DNA of 64,000 bases from Streptomyces finlayi (GTDB lineage Bacteria > Actinomycetota > Actinomycetes > Streptomycetales > Streptomycetaceae). The stretch's first letter is position 1. Each line of letters opens with the position of its first letter. A model generated the notes under the pieces. That model did no database searches, had not been told where the DNA came from, and worked only from the letters and a program-made list of their open reading frames with translations. A program made the translations under genes and the position numbers. The stretch spans positions 2,232,001-2,296,000 of the forward strand of contig NZ_CP045702.1 in NCBI RefSeq assembly GCF_014216315.1, read 5' to 3'. Below are positions 26,282 through 34,129 of the stretch, in pieces.

Positions 26282-26821
26282 TCAGCCCTTCTTCGCCGCG
26301 GCGAGGATCTTCCCGACGGTATGGAAGAACCGGACCGTCGCGTCCTTGCCGAGAACCCGTTCCTGGAAGCCCTTGGCGGCTGGCGCCCTGCCGCCGGTCA
26401 GATGCCAGACGACGAACGCCTCGTACGGCTGGGTGCTGACGATCTCGATGTCCTTCTTGGGCGACATCAGCGGCAGTTCCAGCCCCGGGTCGATGCGCTC
26501 GGTCGTGAACACGACACAACAGCGCATGTCCTCGGTGACCGTGACGTCCTTGAACGGGTCGAGCGCGACCAGCGCCTCCAGCTCGGGAACCGTACGCAGA
26601 CAGACGGCCACCTCGAACCCGAGGGCCTCGCCCAGGCCCCGGCGAATGGTCGCGCCCAGCACCTCCCGGTCTTCCTCCTCCGATTCGAAGAAGACGTTCC
26701 CGGTCTGGATGTAGCTACGGACGGACGCGAAGCCCATCTCGGTGAACAGCTCGCGCAGATCCTCCATCTTCACCGAACGGCCGGGAACGTTCAGGCCACG
26801 CAGAAACGCGATGTACAGCAC
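26282..26821 (-). CDS. DUF1697 family protein
   Basis: 179 residues from GTG 26821, preceded by AAGGGG 6 nt upstream; this start gives the family's usual length and beginning (YIAFLRGLNVPGRSVKMEDL). Other family marks are SYIQTGNVFFESEEE and the C-terminal GKDATVRFFHTVGKI. The function of the family is unknown. The open frame reaches further upstream to 26941 without start signals. Its first 40 nt also lie inside the 391-bp sequence that is repeated near 30.6 kb. Confidence 0.85.
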   Translation of the reverse strand: MLYIAFLRGLNVPGRSVKMEDLRELFTEMGFASVRSYIQTGNVFFESEEEDREVLGATIRRGLGEALGFEVAVCLRTVPELEALVALDPFKDVTVTEDMRCCVVFTTERIDPGLELPLMSPKKDIEIVSTQPYEAFVVWHLTGGRAPAAKGFQERVLGKDATVRFFHTVGKILAAAKKG

Positions 26822-27172
26822 ACCCGACCCCTTGCCCGCCTTCGGAAACACACCTGGCCCGAAGGTACCGCCGTACAGCCCGCACGCCTCACACTCCTTC
26901 GTGGAGTCTTCGTAGCGGAAGACGCTCCATCCGTTCCGCAAGCGGGAGGTCGGGTAGCGCCTGACCGCGGGTCAGACCGGCATGACCGGTACGTCGTACT
27001 GCGGGATCCACTCGTTCCGGGTGACCAGCACCATCCCTTCGGCCTGCGCCTGTGCGATCAGCATCCGGTCGAAGGGGTCGGTGTGCACCATCGGCAGCCT
27101 GCCGGCCCGCACCCCGTGCGCAGCGGTGACAGGCACAGTCGCGAACGGGACGTCACGCACCTGCTCGGCCAG
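26782..27172. repeat. Left copy of a 391-bp diverged direct repeat
   Basis: Covers the DUF1697 gene start, the spacer and the C-terminal half of a PIN-domain toxin gene. It aligns without gaps to 30596-30986 with roughly 95 % identity by eye. Similarity begins at CCGGGAACG and ends abruptly at GGCCAG on both sides. Confidence 0.85.
26972..27172 (-). pseudogene. Truncated PIN-domain toxin gene (VapC-like), C-terminal half only
   Basis: The reverse strand encodes the last 66 residues of the VapC-like protein found intact at 30787-31161 (FATVPVTAAHG, HTDPFDRMLIAQAQ, IPQYDV). It stops being homologous at 27172, the end of the direct repeat. The N-terminal catalytic Asp region is missing, so it cannot be active. 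Confidence 0.8.
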
Positions 27173-27456
27173 ATCCCCTCACACCAAAAAAGGGGCCTGA
27201 GTACGAGGTACACGTCTATGTGGACGATAAAGGGAGCATAGTCGGGAAGCCCATCAGGCTCAAGACCGGGTGGGCATCAGACAAAAGCGTCCGGCAGGCC
27301 GTGGACGCAATCAACGAAGACCCGAAGCTCCGTGCACGGCTGCTGGCGAAGACCAAGTCGGCCAAGCAGCATATGGATGAGCACAACTGGGGCAACATAG
27401 AAAATCGCTCACCCGAAATGCAAGCACTCATCGACAAGCTGGAGAATTGGCCGTGA
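27173..27456 (+). pseudogene. Beheaded polymorphic-toxin C-terminal domain
   Basis: An open frame enters from the repeat border with no start codon of its own and encodes about 90 residues (KKGPEYEVHVYVDDKG, GKPIRLKTGW, AKQHMDEHNWGN). An internal GTG at 27220 exists but has no ribosome site. Its TGA overlaps the GTG of the next gene, the arrangement expected for a toxin tip followed by its immunity gene. I do not recognise the toxin fold. The upstream Rhs or other delivery part has been lost at the junction. Confidence 0.55.
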
Positions 27457-27950
27457 ACGCAATCAAATTTCTCACTCTTCTCATCAGGTCAGGGCGTCTC
27501 CACGGACTCGGAATCGGCTCCACCCTTGGCGAGGTGGACCAGGCGATCAACTGCGACTTCATCGATGAAGTCAGCAGGTCGGGCCTCTCGATGCGTCGGG
27601 ACTACGGGTTCGTTGAGTTCTCTTTCAACCCCGGAACGGAGTGGGTCATGTCTGGTGCATCGATCAGACTGCATAGACTGGCCTCGGGATACGAGATGGC
27701 GGAAGAATGGCAGAAATCCACGGGGGTTAACTTCCCGCAGTACGCCACTTGGCGTGAGCTGCAGGGTGCGCTTTCACATTTCAAGGACTCCCCACCGCTC
27801 ACAGTCACGGAGCAAGATGATTTTATTGAGTACCGAGCAGGCGCCACAAACGTTTCGATCACCGTGAACAACAATCATGAAAAGCGTGGACGTTCAGTTG
27901 CGCATGGAGACCTGTGGAGTGTCAGCCTATGGAGTTATGGAATCAACTAA
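27453..27950 (+). CDS. Putative immunity protein for the beheaded toxin, paralogue of the 44908 gene
   Basis: 165 residues from GTG 27453 (GTGA overlap with the toxin stop, GGAG about 9 nt upstream). It shares clear identity with the protein at 44908-45396 over its whole length: SGRLHGxGIGSTLGE, MRRDYGFxEF, FPQY.TW.EL and HGD.WSVSL. No membrane segment or catalytic motif is seen. Codon use is less GC-biased than in the flanking core genes. Immunity function is inferred from the position directly after a toxin tip and from being duplicated in the same island. Confidence 0.6.
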   Translation: MNAIKFLTLLIRSGRLHGLGIGSTLGEVDQAINCDFIDEVSRSGLSMRRDYGFVEFSFNPGTEWVMSGASIRLHRLASGYEMAEEWQKSTGVNFPQYATWRELQGALSHFKDSPPLTVTEQDDFIEYRAGATNVSITVNNNHEKRGRSVAHGDLWSVSLWSYGIN

Positions 27951-28210
27951 ATTCGATGCACCTCCTTTTAAGTCGAGGAAGGTTTCATGCAGAATGCCAC
28001 CACAGGGCTCAAATCCGCGCAGGGGTCAGGGGTCGAGTGCTACGGAACCCGGAAAGGTGACCACAGACATTCTCGGACCACCTTCGGTCCCGTACTTTCT
28101 TGGCTGCATTTCGCTGCTTGTTTGGCATTTCGCCGGATGTTCTTCAGCGTCCGCTCGCCTGTAAAGGGTTTAACTTCAGAGGGAACGTCGCCTTGGACTA
28201 ATAGGGCGTC

Positions 28211-29027
28211 TCACGTGGCAAGTTTCGCGAGCTTCTTGTAGCAGGTCAGGGCAGCGGCCAGGCCGAGGAAGGCGAGGAGCCTTTTCGTTCGTACCGGATG
28301 GTCAGGCGGCGGTAGCCGAAGAGCCAAGCGATCGACCGCTCGATCTTCCAACGGTGCCGACCAAGGCGTTCGTCGGACTCGATGCCTGGCCGCGCGATGC
28401 GCGCGACCAGCCCACGCTCGCGCAGCCAGCTGAGGTGTTCGGCGGAGAAGTACGCCTTGTCCGCACGGAGTTTGACGGGCCGGCGCCGCCGTGGTCCCCG
28501 GCGGGATCGGACGGCGTGGATGCCGAGGATGAGCGGCTTGAGGATGAGACTGTCGTGCATGTTCGCACCTGACACGGCGACGGTGAGCGGGATGCCCTGG
28601 GCATCGGACAGCATGTGCAGCTTGGTGCCCTTCTTGCCGCGATCGACCGGGTTCGGCCCCGTCAGCGATCCCCTCTTTTGGCGCGAACGGAGGCCGCGTC
28701 GACGATCGCCGAGGTCCAGTCCACCTTGCCCCGGACCCCGAGTTCGTCCGGCACCGCCCGATACAGCCGACGCCACAGGCCGACCTCGGTCCATGCCGTG
28801 ACGCGGCGATGCGCGGTGGCCGAGGACGTGCCGAACGTTGGCGGCAGATGCCGGCAGGCACAGCCGCTGGTCAGCACGTACACCACTGCGGTGAACACGG
28901 CCCGCTCGTCACGCGGAGCGGTCCCGCCACCTTGCGGTCGAGCCGCGAACGACGGCAGTAACGGGGCGACCCAGAGTTCATCAGGAACCAGACGCTTCGA
29001 CAGATCAGCACTCACGGCCGACATCAT
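28211..29027 (-). pseudogene. IS5-family transposase, frameshifted
   Basis: The reverse strand encodes an IS5-type DDE transposase in pieces. The N-terminal part from 29027 (SKRLVPDELWVAPLLPSFA) ends at a stop after VRAKRGDR. The middle part continues in another frame (TGPNPVDRGKKGTKLHML, VKLRADKAYFSAEHL). The last part (LAAALTCYKKLAKLAT, ending 28211) needs a third frame. Compared with the copy at 45478-46191 it also lacks two residues after DELW. Two shifts plus a deletion indicate decay rather than programmed frameshifting. Confidence 0.85.
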
Positions 29028-29073
29028 GCCGCTCGAACATCAAGGCGCGTGGGACAGCCTTCTATGCCTTGAC

Positions 29074-29646
29074 TCATGCGGCCGATCTGGCGGCCTGCTC
29101 GATCTTCGCGCAGTAGGCGGTGCGGGCGTCCTCATCAATCTGCCTCTCGTGTTCGGGGCGCATCCCGGTTCGGCCGTCGACGCCTTCGCGCAGGATGTCG
29201 GCGTGCCCGGCATGCCGGTTGGTCTCGCCGAGGACGTGGACCAGGATGGCGAACAGGTTCGTGTTGGGATAAGGCTCTGGCCACCACGGCACGTGGCCGG
29301 GGGCATCGAGGGCAAGCTCGCCGATCGTCGCGTCTGAGTGTTCCCACGTGCGCCGGTAGGACTCGATGATCTGCTCGCGCGCCTCGTCCTCAGCTGCCCA
29401 CAGATCGCTGCCGTCGTGGTCCTGCCAGCGGGGCAGCGGTTCCGGGGACGGCCTGTCGAAGACCTCGCCAAAGTACCTGGCCTCGACGCTGGCCACGTGT
29501 TTGACCAGGCCGAGGAGGTTGGTCCCGGTCACTGTCAAAGGCCGGCGGGCGTCGTATTCGGACAAGCCGTCGAGTTTCCAGAGCAGCGCCTTGCGGTCCC
29601 GCCGCAGTCTCCCGTGCAGGTTGTCCCTCGCGAATTCATCGATCAT
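29074..29646 (-). CDS. DinB-like protein (DUF664 family)
   Basis: 190 residues from ATG 29646, giving the family-typical MIDEFARDN start; ATG 29664 is in frame but adds six atypical residues. DinB four-helix features: LLGLVKHVASVEARYFGEVF with the first metal His, and ILVHVLGETNRHAGHADILRE with two more His. Relatives include thiol-dependent S-transferases and metal-dependent hydrolases; substrate unknown. Its 3' end is shared with the sequence beside the second IS5 copy near 46.2 kb, so this gene was once present, or was carried along, at both places. Confidence 0.85.
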   Translation of the reverse strand: MIDEFARDNLHGRLRRDRKALLWKLDGLSEYDARRPLTVTGTNLLGLVKHVASVEARYFGEVFDRPSPEPLPRWQDHDGSDLWAAEDEAREQIIESYRRTWEHSDATIGELALDAPGHVPWWPEPYPNTNLFAILVHVLGETNRHAGHADILREGVDGRTGMRPEHERQIDEDARTAYCAKIEQAARSAA

Positions 29647-29699
29647 GCGGCATGAGCCTGCCATGGGCTACTCATGGCCTCAAGATCCCGTACGTGGAC

Positions 29700-29775
29700 C
29701 GCAACGACCGGCAGAGCCGGAGCCTGGCCACGGCCCTGAGCTACTCAAGAAGCTCGCGGAACTTGCCACGTGAGA
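29700..29775 (+). repeat. Remnant of an IS5-family transposase 3' end, inverted relative to 28211-29027
   Basis: The + strand reads LLKKLAELAT-stop in one frame, mirroring the CYKKLAKLAT-stop that ends the transposase at 28211. About 45 nt match in inverted orientation, so DinB is bracketed by inverted IS ends. Confidence 0.55.
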
Positions 29776-29913
29776 CAACCTCTAATACTCCAGTGAGATT
29801 TCGTGTCCTGAGCTGCTGCTTGTCGATGTTCGGGTATGGATGTGATGCCTGAAGCCGATTGCTGGAAAACTGAGTTGAAGTCAGGGGAACCTTCCTTGGC
29901 CGGAACTGAATGC

Positions 29914-29964
29914 CTACCCCGTGCGGAGGATACGGCCCGGTTCAGTCTCCTCCGCACGGGGTAG
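29914..29964. other. Perfect 17-bp stem-loop upstream of a membrane protein gene
   Basis: CTACCCCGTGCGGAGGA (29914-29930) is exactly complementary to 29948-29964 with a 17-nt loop. It lies 57 nt before the next start and could be a transcription attenuator, a terminator or a transposon end. No other evidence decides. Confidence 0.5.
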
Positions 29965-30020
29965 AGGTTCGGCCCGAGTGGATGACTTCACAATCTGCCT
30001 GCTCCAGGACGATCGGAGCC

Positions 30021-30584
30021 ATGGCGCTGAAGATTCTCCACAAGCCCCCGTCCGTCACTGACACCGAGCGGCCGGTGCCCCGCTGGGCGATGCGCCTGGC
30101 CTACGCGCTTCCGCTGCTTCTGCTGCCGTCGTGCCTGTGGCGTCTGCCCTTCGCCCTGCACTTCGATATGGGGCAGGTTCAGGAGGCCAGCATGCCGACC
30201 TATTGGGTGAGCATCCCGTACGTCCTCGGACTGAGCGTGCTCTCGGAAGTGATTGCGATCTTGACCATCGGGCTGGTCCGGGGTTGGGGGGAGGTGGCGC
30301 CCGCCTGGATCCCCATCATCGGCGGCAGACGCGTCCGGCCGATGGCGGCCATCGTCCCCGCCGTCCTCGGCGGCCTCATCCTCAGCCTTCTGTTCACCAC
30401 CCTTCCGATCGGCAACGGTCACAGACTCGCTCTGTACGGCATCATTGACACCGTCGAATACACCAACGACGCCTGGCAGAAGCTTGCGACGGTGTGCGTC
30501 ACCCCCATCGCCGCATGGGGACCCATCACCATCGCTCTTGCGATCGCTTACTACCGCCGCCGAACCCCCGCCAAAGCCGGGTAG
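30021..30584 (+). CDS. Integral membrane protein, function unknown
   Basis: 187 residues from ATG 30021. Four hydrophobic segments (MRLAYALPLLLLPSCLWRL, YVLGLSVLSEVIAILTIGL, AAIVPAVLGGLILSLLFTT, VCVTPIAAWGPITIALAIAYY) and no enzymatic motif. The open frame begins at 29910, but the part before 30021 crosses the hairpin and is rich in rare choices. It ends 11 bp before the right copy of the direct repeat, so it belongs to the inserted segment. Confidence 0.7.
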   Translation: MALKILHKPPSVTDTERPVPRWAMRLAYALPLLLLPSCLWRLPFALHFDMGQVQEASMPTYWVSIPYVLGLSVLSEVIAILTIGLVRGWGEVAPAWIPIIGGRRVRPMAAIVPAVLGGLILSLLFTTLPIGNGHRLALYGIIDTVEYTNDAWQKLATVCVTPIAAWGPITIALAIAYYRRRTPAKAG

Positions 30585-30595
30585 AACCGCTACTA

Positions 30596-30986
30596 CCGGG
30601 AACGTTCAGGCCACGCAGAAACGCGATGTACAGCACAGCCGACCCCTTGCCCGCCTTCGAGAACACACCTGGCCCGAAGGTACCGCCGTACAGCCCGCAC
30701 GCCTCGCACCCCTTCGCGGAGTCTTCGTAGCGGAATACGCTCCGCCCGCTCCGCAAGCGGGAGGTCGGGGAGCGCCTGACCGCGGGTCAGACCGGTATGA
30801 CCTGTACGTCGTACTGCGGGATCCACTCGTTCCGGGTGACCAGCACCATCCCTTCGGCCTGCGCCTGTGCGATCAGCATCCGGTCGAAGGGGTCGGTGTG
30901 CACCATCGGCAGCCGTCCGGCCCGCACCCCGTGCGCAGCGGTGACCGGCACCGTCGCGAACGGGACGTCACGCACCTGCTCGGCCA
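30596..30986. repeat. Right copy of the 391-bp direct repeat, with a DUF1697 5' remnant
   Basis: Matches 26782-27172. At its left end the reverse strand keeps only the first 14 codons of a DUF1697 gene (VLYIAFLRGLNVPG, from 30636), after which homology stops. At its right end it flows into the complete PIN toxin gene. Confidence 0.85.
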
Positions 30987-31161
30987 GTTCGCCCGGGCCT
31001 TCGCACGTCCCGAGGTACTGCCTGATCGTGATCTCCCACGCCGATACGGCACTGACGTACACACCCGGCTCGGTGTCCAGCAGCTCCTTGACCTGCGGGG
31101 ACAGTTCCCGCGAGTCGTCCAGCCACCACATGACGACCCGGGTGTCCAGGAGAAGTCTCAT
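30787..31161 (-). CDS. vapC: PIN-domain toxin, VapC family
   Basis: 124 residues from ATG 31161. PIN-domain layout: MRLLLDTRVVMWWLDD (first acidic residue; the usual His after Thr is Arg), VSAVSAWEITIRQ (conserved Glu), and HTDPFDRMLIAQA with the later Asp. VapC toxins are Mg-dependent RNases, neutralised by a co-expressed antitoxin. The start overlaps the stop of the upstream small gene, as in toxin-antitoxin operons. A truncated second copy lies at 26972-27172. Confidence 0.85.
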   Translation of the reverse strand: MRLLLDTRVVMWWLDDSRELSPQVKELLDTEPGVYVSAVSAWEITIRQYLGTCEGPGELAEQVRDVPFATVPVTAAHGVRAGRLPMVHTDPFDRMLIAQAQAEGMVLVTRNEWIPQYDVQVIPV

Positions 31162-31457
31162 CAGCGCACCCCGAAGGCTTCGGCGATGGTGGCGGGCGGG
31201 TCGTCGAAGTTCGCGGCGATTCGGATACGGCCCCGGAGCGAGCCGCGTCCGACGCGCAGCACCTTCGGGGGTGACGGAGGTGGCGGCGGCGGAGGTGGTG
31301 GCGGCGGTGGCGGTGGCGGTGGCGCCATGGGTACGGGCTCACCGGCCCGGCTGACCACGATCGGTCGGCCATCGATCATCAGCACCAAGGTGCCGGTGAA
31401 GCGCGGCCCGGCACTGCGCGCCCTGCGGCGGCGGAACCTCTTCCACAAGCCCCTCAC
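31161..31457 (-). CDS. Probable antitoxin partner of VapC with a poly-proline tract
   Basis: 98 residues from ATG 31457, ending at the VapC start. The C-terminus (RVGRGSLRGRIRIAANFDDPP, IAEAFG) matches the toxin-binding tail of Phd/YefM-type antitoxins (G-S-L-R-G ... FD-P). The N-terminal half is basic and not a normal Phd DNA-binding domain. The middle is a run of about 17 prolines encoded by a GGN repeat at about 31277-31325, an unusual expansion that may be unstable. It also overlaps the stop of the upstream HATPase gene by 4 nt. Antitoxin role is inferred from position and tail. Confidence 0.65.
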   Translation of the reverse strand: MRGLWKRFRRRRARSAGPRFTGTLVLMIDGRPIVVSRAGEPVPMAPPPPPPPPPPPPPPPPSPPKVLRVGRGSLRGRIRIAANFDDPPATIAEAFGVR

Positions 31458-32086
31458 GACGCGGCCACCGGCCCCCCAGTCCGTACGGTCACCGGTTCCG
31501 CCGCATCGAGGCGCAGGGCCGGACCGCCGTCGTCGAGGGCGATGATGACGGCGAGCCCTCCCGACGCGTACCGCTCACTCCGGACCGTTCGGACCGTGCG
31601 CCAGGCACCCCACACGCGTACGCACTGGCCGGGGCGGACGGTGACCGCCGCGATCTTCAGGTCCGGCGGCGCGGGATCGACGCCGGGGGCCAGCAGCTCC
31701 GCCCAGACGGTCTTGCCGATCCCGGCCGGGCGCTCGTCGACACCCCAGCGATGGGCCAGGGCCTCCACAAGCAGGAGCCCCCGCCCGGTTGCGTCCAGCT
31801 CACCGGCCCGCTGCACCTCTGGCCGACCCGCCCCCGCGTCGCTCACTTCCAGGCGGAGGCGTTCGCCCTTCCCCGTGCACACGATGCGTACGCCGACCAT
31901 CCGGTCGCCGGGCGCGGGGACCCGCAGGGCGTTGGTCACCAACTCTGAGAGCACCAACTCGCCATCCGCCAGCGTGCCCTGACCGGCCCGCCACTCACCG
32001 AGCTTGGCCCTCAGAACGGTCCGCGCCCTGGGGACGCTGCCGTGGCAGCGGGGGAGCCTGAAGTTCACTTCGTCCGATGTAGCCAC
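31454..32086 (-). CDS. ATP-binding protein, anti-sigma regulatory kinase-like (HATPase_c_2)
   Basis: 210 residues from ATG 32086. GHKL-type ATPase marks: N box LVLSELVTNALR, G1 box VSDAGAGRP, and G2 GRGLLLVEAL followed by WGV. These RsbW/SpoIIAB-like proteins occur by the dozen in Streptomyces, usually beside an XRE/DUF5753 regulator and a DUF397 protein, exactly as here (divergent partners at 32286 and 33167). The extra 70-residue C-terminal part has no recognised domain. Its target is unknown. Confidence 0.85.
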   Translation of the reverse strand: MATSDEVNFRLPRCHGSVPRARTVLRAKLGEWRAGQGTLADGELVLSELVTNALRVPAPGDRMVGVRIVCTGKGERLRLEVSDAGAGRPEVQRAGELDATGRGLLLVEALAHRWGVDERPAGIGKTVWAELLAPGVDPAPPDLKIAAVTVRPGQCVRVWGAWRTVRTVRSERYASGGLAVIIALDDGGPALRLDAAEPVTVRTGGPVAAS

Positions 32087-32285
32087 AGCAGCTCCAAGAA
32101 GATCGATTCTCGACTGGATCCCATGCGGGTAGGGGAGTTCGCGTCGCTCGACGCAGCTTCCTCATCACCAGCAGAGTGAACGAATCACACATCAATCTGC
32201 AACGTTGCCGACGGGCATCATGCCGTTTTTCGCTCTTTCGAGTAACCTCACCCCTGGGAGCCGCCACTTTGCTAAAGGTGTTCAC

Positions 32286-33170
32286 ATGCCCGCGAAGCCC
32301 ATCACCACGACTCCATCAACCGTCCTTGGCCGCCAACTCGGGGATGAACTACGCCGAATGCGAGAGGCAGCCGGACTGACGACGGCCCAGTCGGCCGAGG
32401 CACTCGACTGCACCAAGGGCAAGATCAGCCGGATCGAGAACGGCCGCGTCGCGGTGCGACTGCCCGATCTGACCGCGATGTTGCACGCGTACAAGGTGTC
32501 CGACCAGGAAGTCCGTGACCGCCTGAGCGTGCTTGCCCGTAAGGCCAACCGCAGGCGCAGGGAAGGATGGTGGAACCAGTACGGCTCGGTCCTCGCCGAT
32601 ACGTACCGGGACTACATCGCCCTGGAGGCGATGGCGGGTTCTGTCCGTACCTTCCAGGCGCAACTGATCCCAGGGCTGCTCCAGACCCCCGAATACATCC
32701 GGGCCGTCACCGTGGCTTCGCGCCAGTGGCAGACAGCGGACGAGATCGACAAGTTCGTCCACGTGCGTCTTGCCCGGCAGGAACGCCTGGCGGACCATGC
32801 GCCGTTGCATCTCTGGGCCGTCCTCTCGGAAGCGGTACTGCTTCAGCAAGTTGGTGGCGCGGCGGTCATGAGCGCGCAACTTGAGCATGTACTGGCCAGC
32901 TCGGAGAACCCCAATGTCACGGTGCAGGTGCTGCCGTTTTCCCGTGGGGCGCATGCGAGTATGTTCGGCCCGTACGTGGTGCTGGGATTTCCCGAGGAAG
33001 GGGCGCTCGACGTGGTGCTGGCGGACAACCCGTCCGGCTCCATGTGGCTGGAGCGAGAGGCCGATGTCTCCCGCTACCAAGACCTGTTCGACGCCGCGCG
33101 CACATCCGCGCTCTCGCCGACGGAGTCCCGCGCCCTCATCCATAGCAGGGCCAAGGAGCACAGACCATGA
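32286..33170 (+). CDS. XRE-family regulator with DUF5753 domain
   Basis: 294 residues from ATG 32286. N-terminal helix-turn-helix at about 16-70 (LGDELRRMREAAGLTTAQ, ALDCTKGKISRIENG), then the DUF5753 ligand or partner domain (LIPGLLQTPEYIRAV, GPYVVLGFPEEGALDVVLADN). BldB/WhiJ-system type regulator, paired with the DUF397 protein that begins within its last codons and with the divergent HATPase. Codon use is normal for Streptomyces. Confidence 0.92.
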   Translation: MPAKPITTTPSTVLGRQLGDELRRMREAAGLTTAQSAEALDCTKGKISRIENGRVAVRLPDLTAMLHAYKVSDQEVRDRLSVLARKANRRRREGWWNQYGSVLADTYRDYIALEAMAGSVRTFQAQLIPGLLQTPEYIRAVTVASRQWQTADEIDKFVHVRLARQERLADHAPLHLWAVLSEAVLLQQVGGAAVMSAQLEHVLASSENPNVTVQVLPFSRGAHASMFGPYVVLGFPEEGALDVVLADNPSGSMWLEREADVSRYQDLFDAARTSALSPTESRALIHSRAKEHRP

Positions 33171-33370
33171 AAAGCGCACACCGCGACCTGCCGGACCTGT
33201 CGGGCGCGAGGTGGCGCAGCAGCACGTACAGCGGCGGCAACAACGAGTGCGTCGAGGTCGCCGCCAACCTCCCCCACCTCATCCCCGTCCGCGACAGCAA
33301 GCGCCCCACCGGCCCGGCCATCGGCTTCAGCCCCGACGCCTGGCGCACGTTCATCAGTCAGCTGGGCTGA
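33167..33370 (+). CDS. DUF397 protein (WhiJ/BldB-system small partner)
   Basis: 67 residues; ATG 33167 overlaps the XRE gene stop. DUF397 motifs: W-R-S-S-T-Y-S-G-G-N-N-E-C-V-E-V, VRDSKRPTGP and FSPDAWRTFI. Such proteins act with the upstream XRE-DUF5753 regulator in a toxin-antitoxin-like regulatory pair. No gene follows until 33605; the 234-bp gap shows nothing notable. Confidence 0.92.
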   Translation: MKSAHRDLPDLSGARWRSSTYSGGNNECVEVAANLPHLIPVRDSKRPTGPAIGFSPDAWRTFISQLG

Positions 33371-33604
33371 GCCGCTCGAGCCGGGGGGAAGGCAGCAGCC
33401 ACACACATCATCCCTTTTGAGTGAGGCGTGAGCGGTTTCAGCGACCGCAATGGTGAAGCGCGACTCAGGTCACCGGGAGACAGGGCACCCCTCGCTGCCG
33501 GCCCCGGTCCGCGCCCCGGCCCGGCGCGCGACGCTCCACTCGACGACTGGCCGGCCACTTTCATGCGTTGCTCCTGAGAAGCGTGCCGTGGCAGCATTCG
33601 ACGG

Positions 33605-34129
33605 GTGTTCGATAACGGGGATGACGTAACAAAGCCTGTCCGGCGTTCGAAGATCGCTGACTTGGCGGACTGGCCAGCGACCGAGGCGCCACCGGCACCA
33701 CGTGAAGCGCCCGCGCCGGTCCCTGCCATGGCAGCGACAGACGATCCGGCGGCGGCGGCTCGGCATGAGTTTGCTGTGTTGCTGGGTGAGTTCCGGCGTA
33801 CGGCGGTGCTGGTGCCGCTGGATGCGAATGGTGATCTGTGGTCGGCGGAGCAGAACGACGTGCGCTGGATTGTTGCGTTCTCGGACGAGGAGGCGCTCGC
33901 CAGGTTTGCGTTCGCTCGTGGGGACGCCGGGCGTGAGTGGACGTACCGGACGGTGCTGGGTGCCAGGTTGCTGGATGTGATGGTGCCGTTGCTGCCGGGC
34001 CCTGCGGGGGTGGCGTTGGATGCGGGCAGTGAGGACGGCGGGATGTTGTTCCCGCCGGTGGCGGGGATCGTGCCGGACGCGGTCGGGCGGTGGATGTCGG
34101 GGGGACGCGGTGAGCGGGGAGAGTCCTGA
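33605..34129 (+). CDS. SseB-like protein heading the Rhs toxin operon
   Basis: 174 residues from GTG 33605. After a Pro/Ala-rich 50-residue leader comes an SseB N-terminal-like domain: LLGEFRRTAVLVPLDANGDLW, WIVAFSDEEALARFA, and a C-terminal GGMLFPPVAG. Overlaps the next gene by 20 nt. In Streptomyces, SseB-like genes commonly precede type VII secretion-like WXG proteins and Rhs toxins, so a chaperone or secretion-linked role is inferred. Confidence 0.7.
   Translation: MFDNGDDVTKPVRRSKIADLADWPATEAPPAPREAPAPVPAMAATDDPAAAARHEFAVLLGEFRRTAVLVPLDANGDLWSAEQNDVRWIVAFSDEEALARFAFARGDAGREWTYRTVLGARLLDVMVPLLPGPAGVALDAGSEDGGMLFPPVAGIVPDAVGRWMSGGRGERGES

Noticed and set aside
28075..28150. Homology between this stretch and 47580-47650 (shared SWLHF peptide and similar bases)
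   Set aside because: Similarity is short and patchy; it may be a common remnant but does not support a named feature.
28211..29027. Programmed frameshifting of the IS5-family transposase
   Set aside because: Two separate shifts and a two-residue deletion relative to the other copy point to decay, not to one conserved slippery site.
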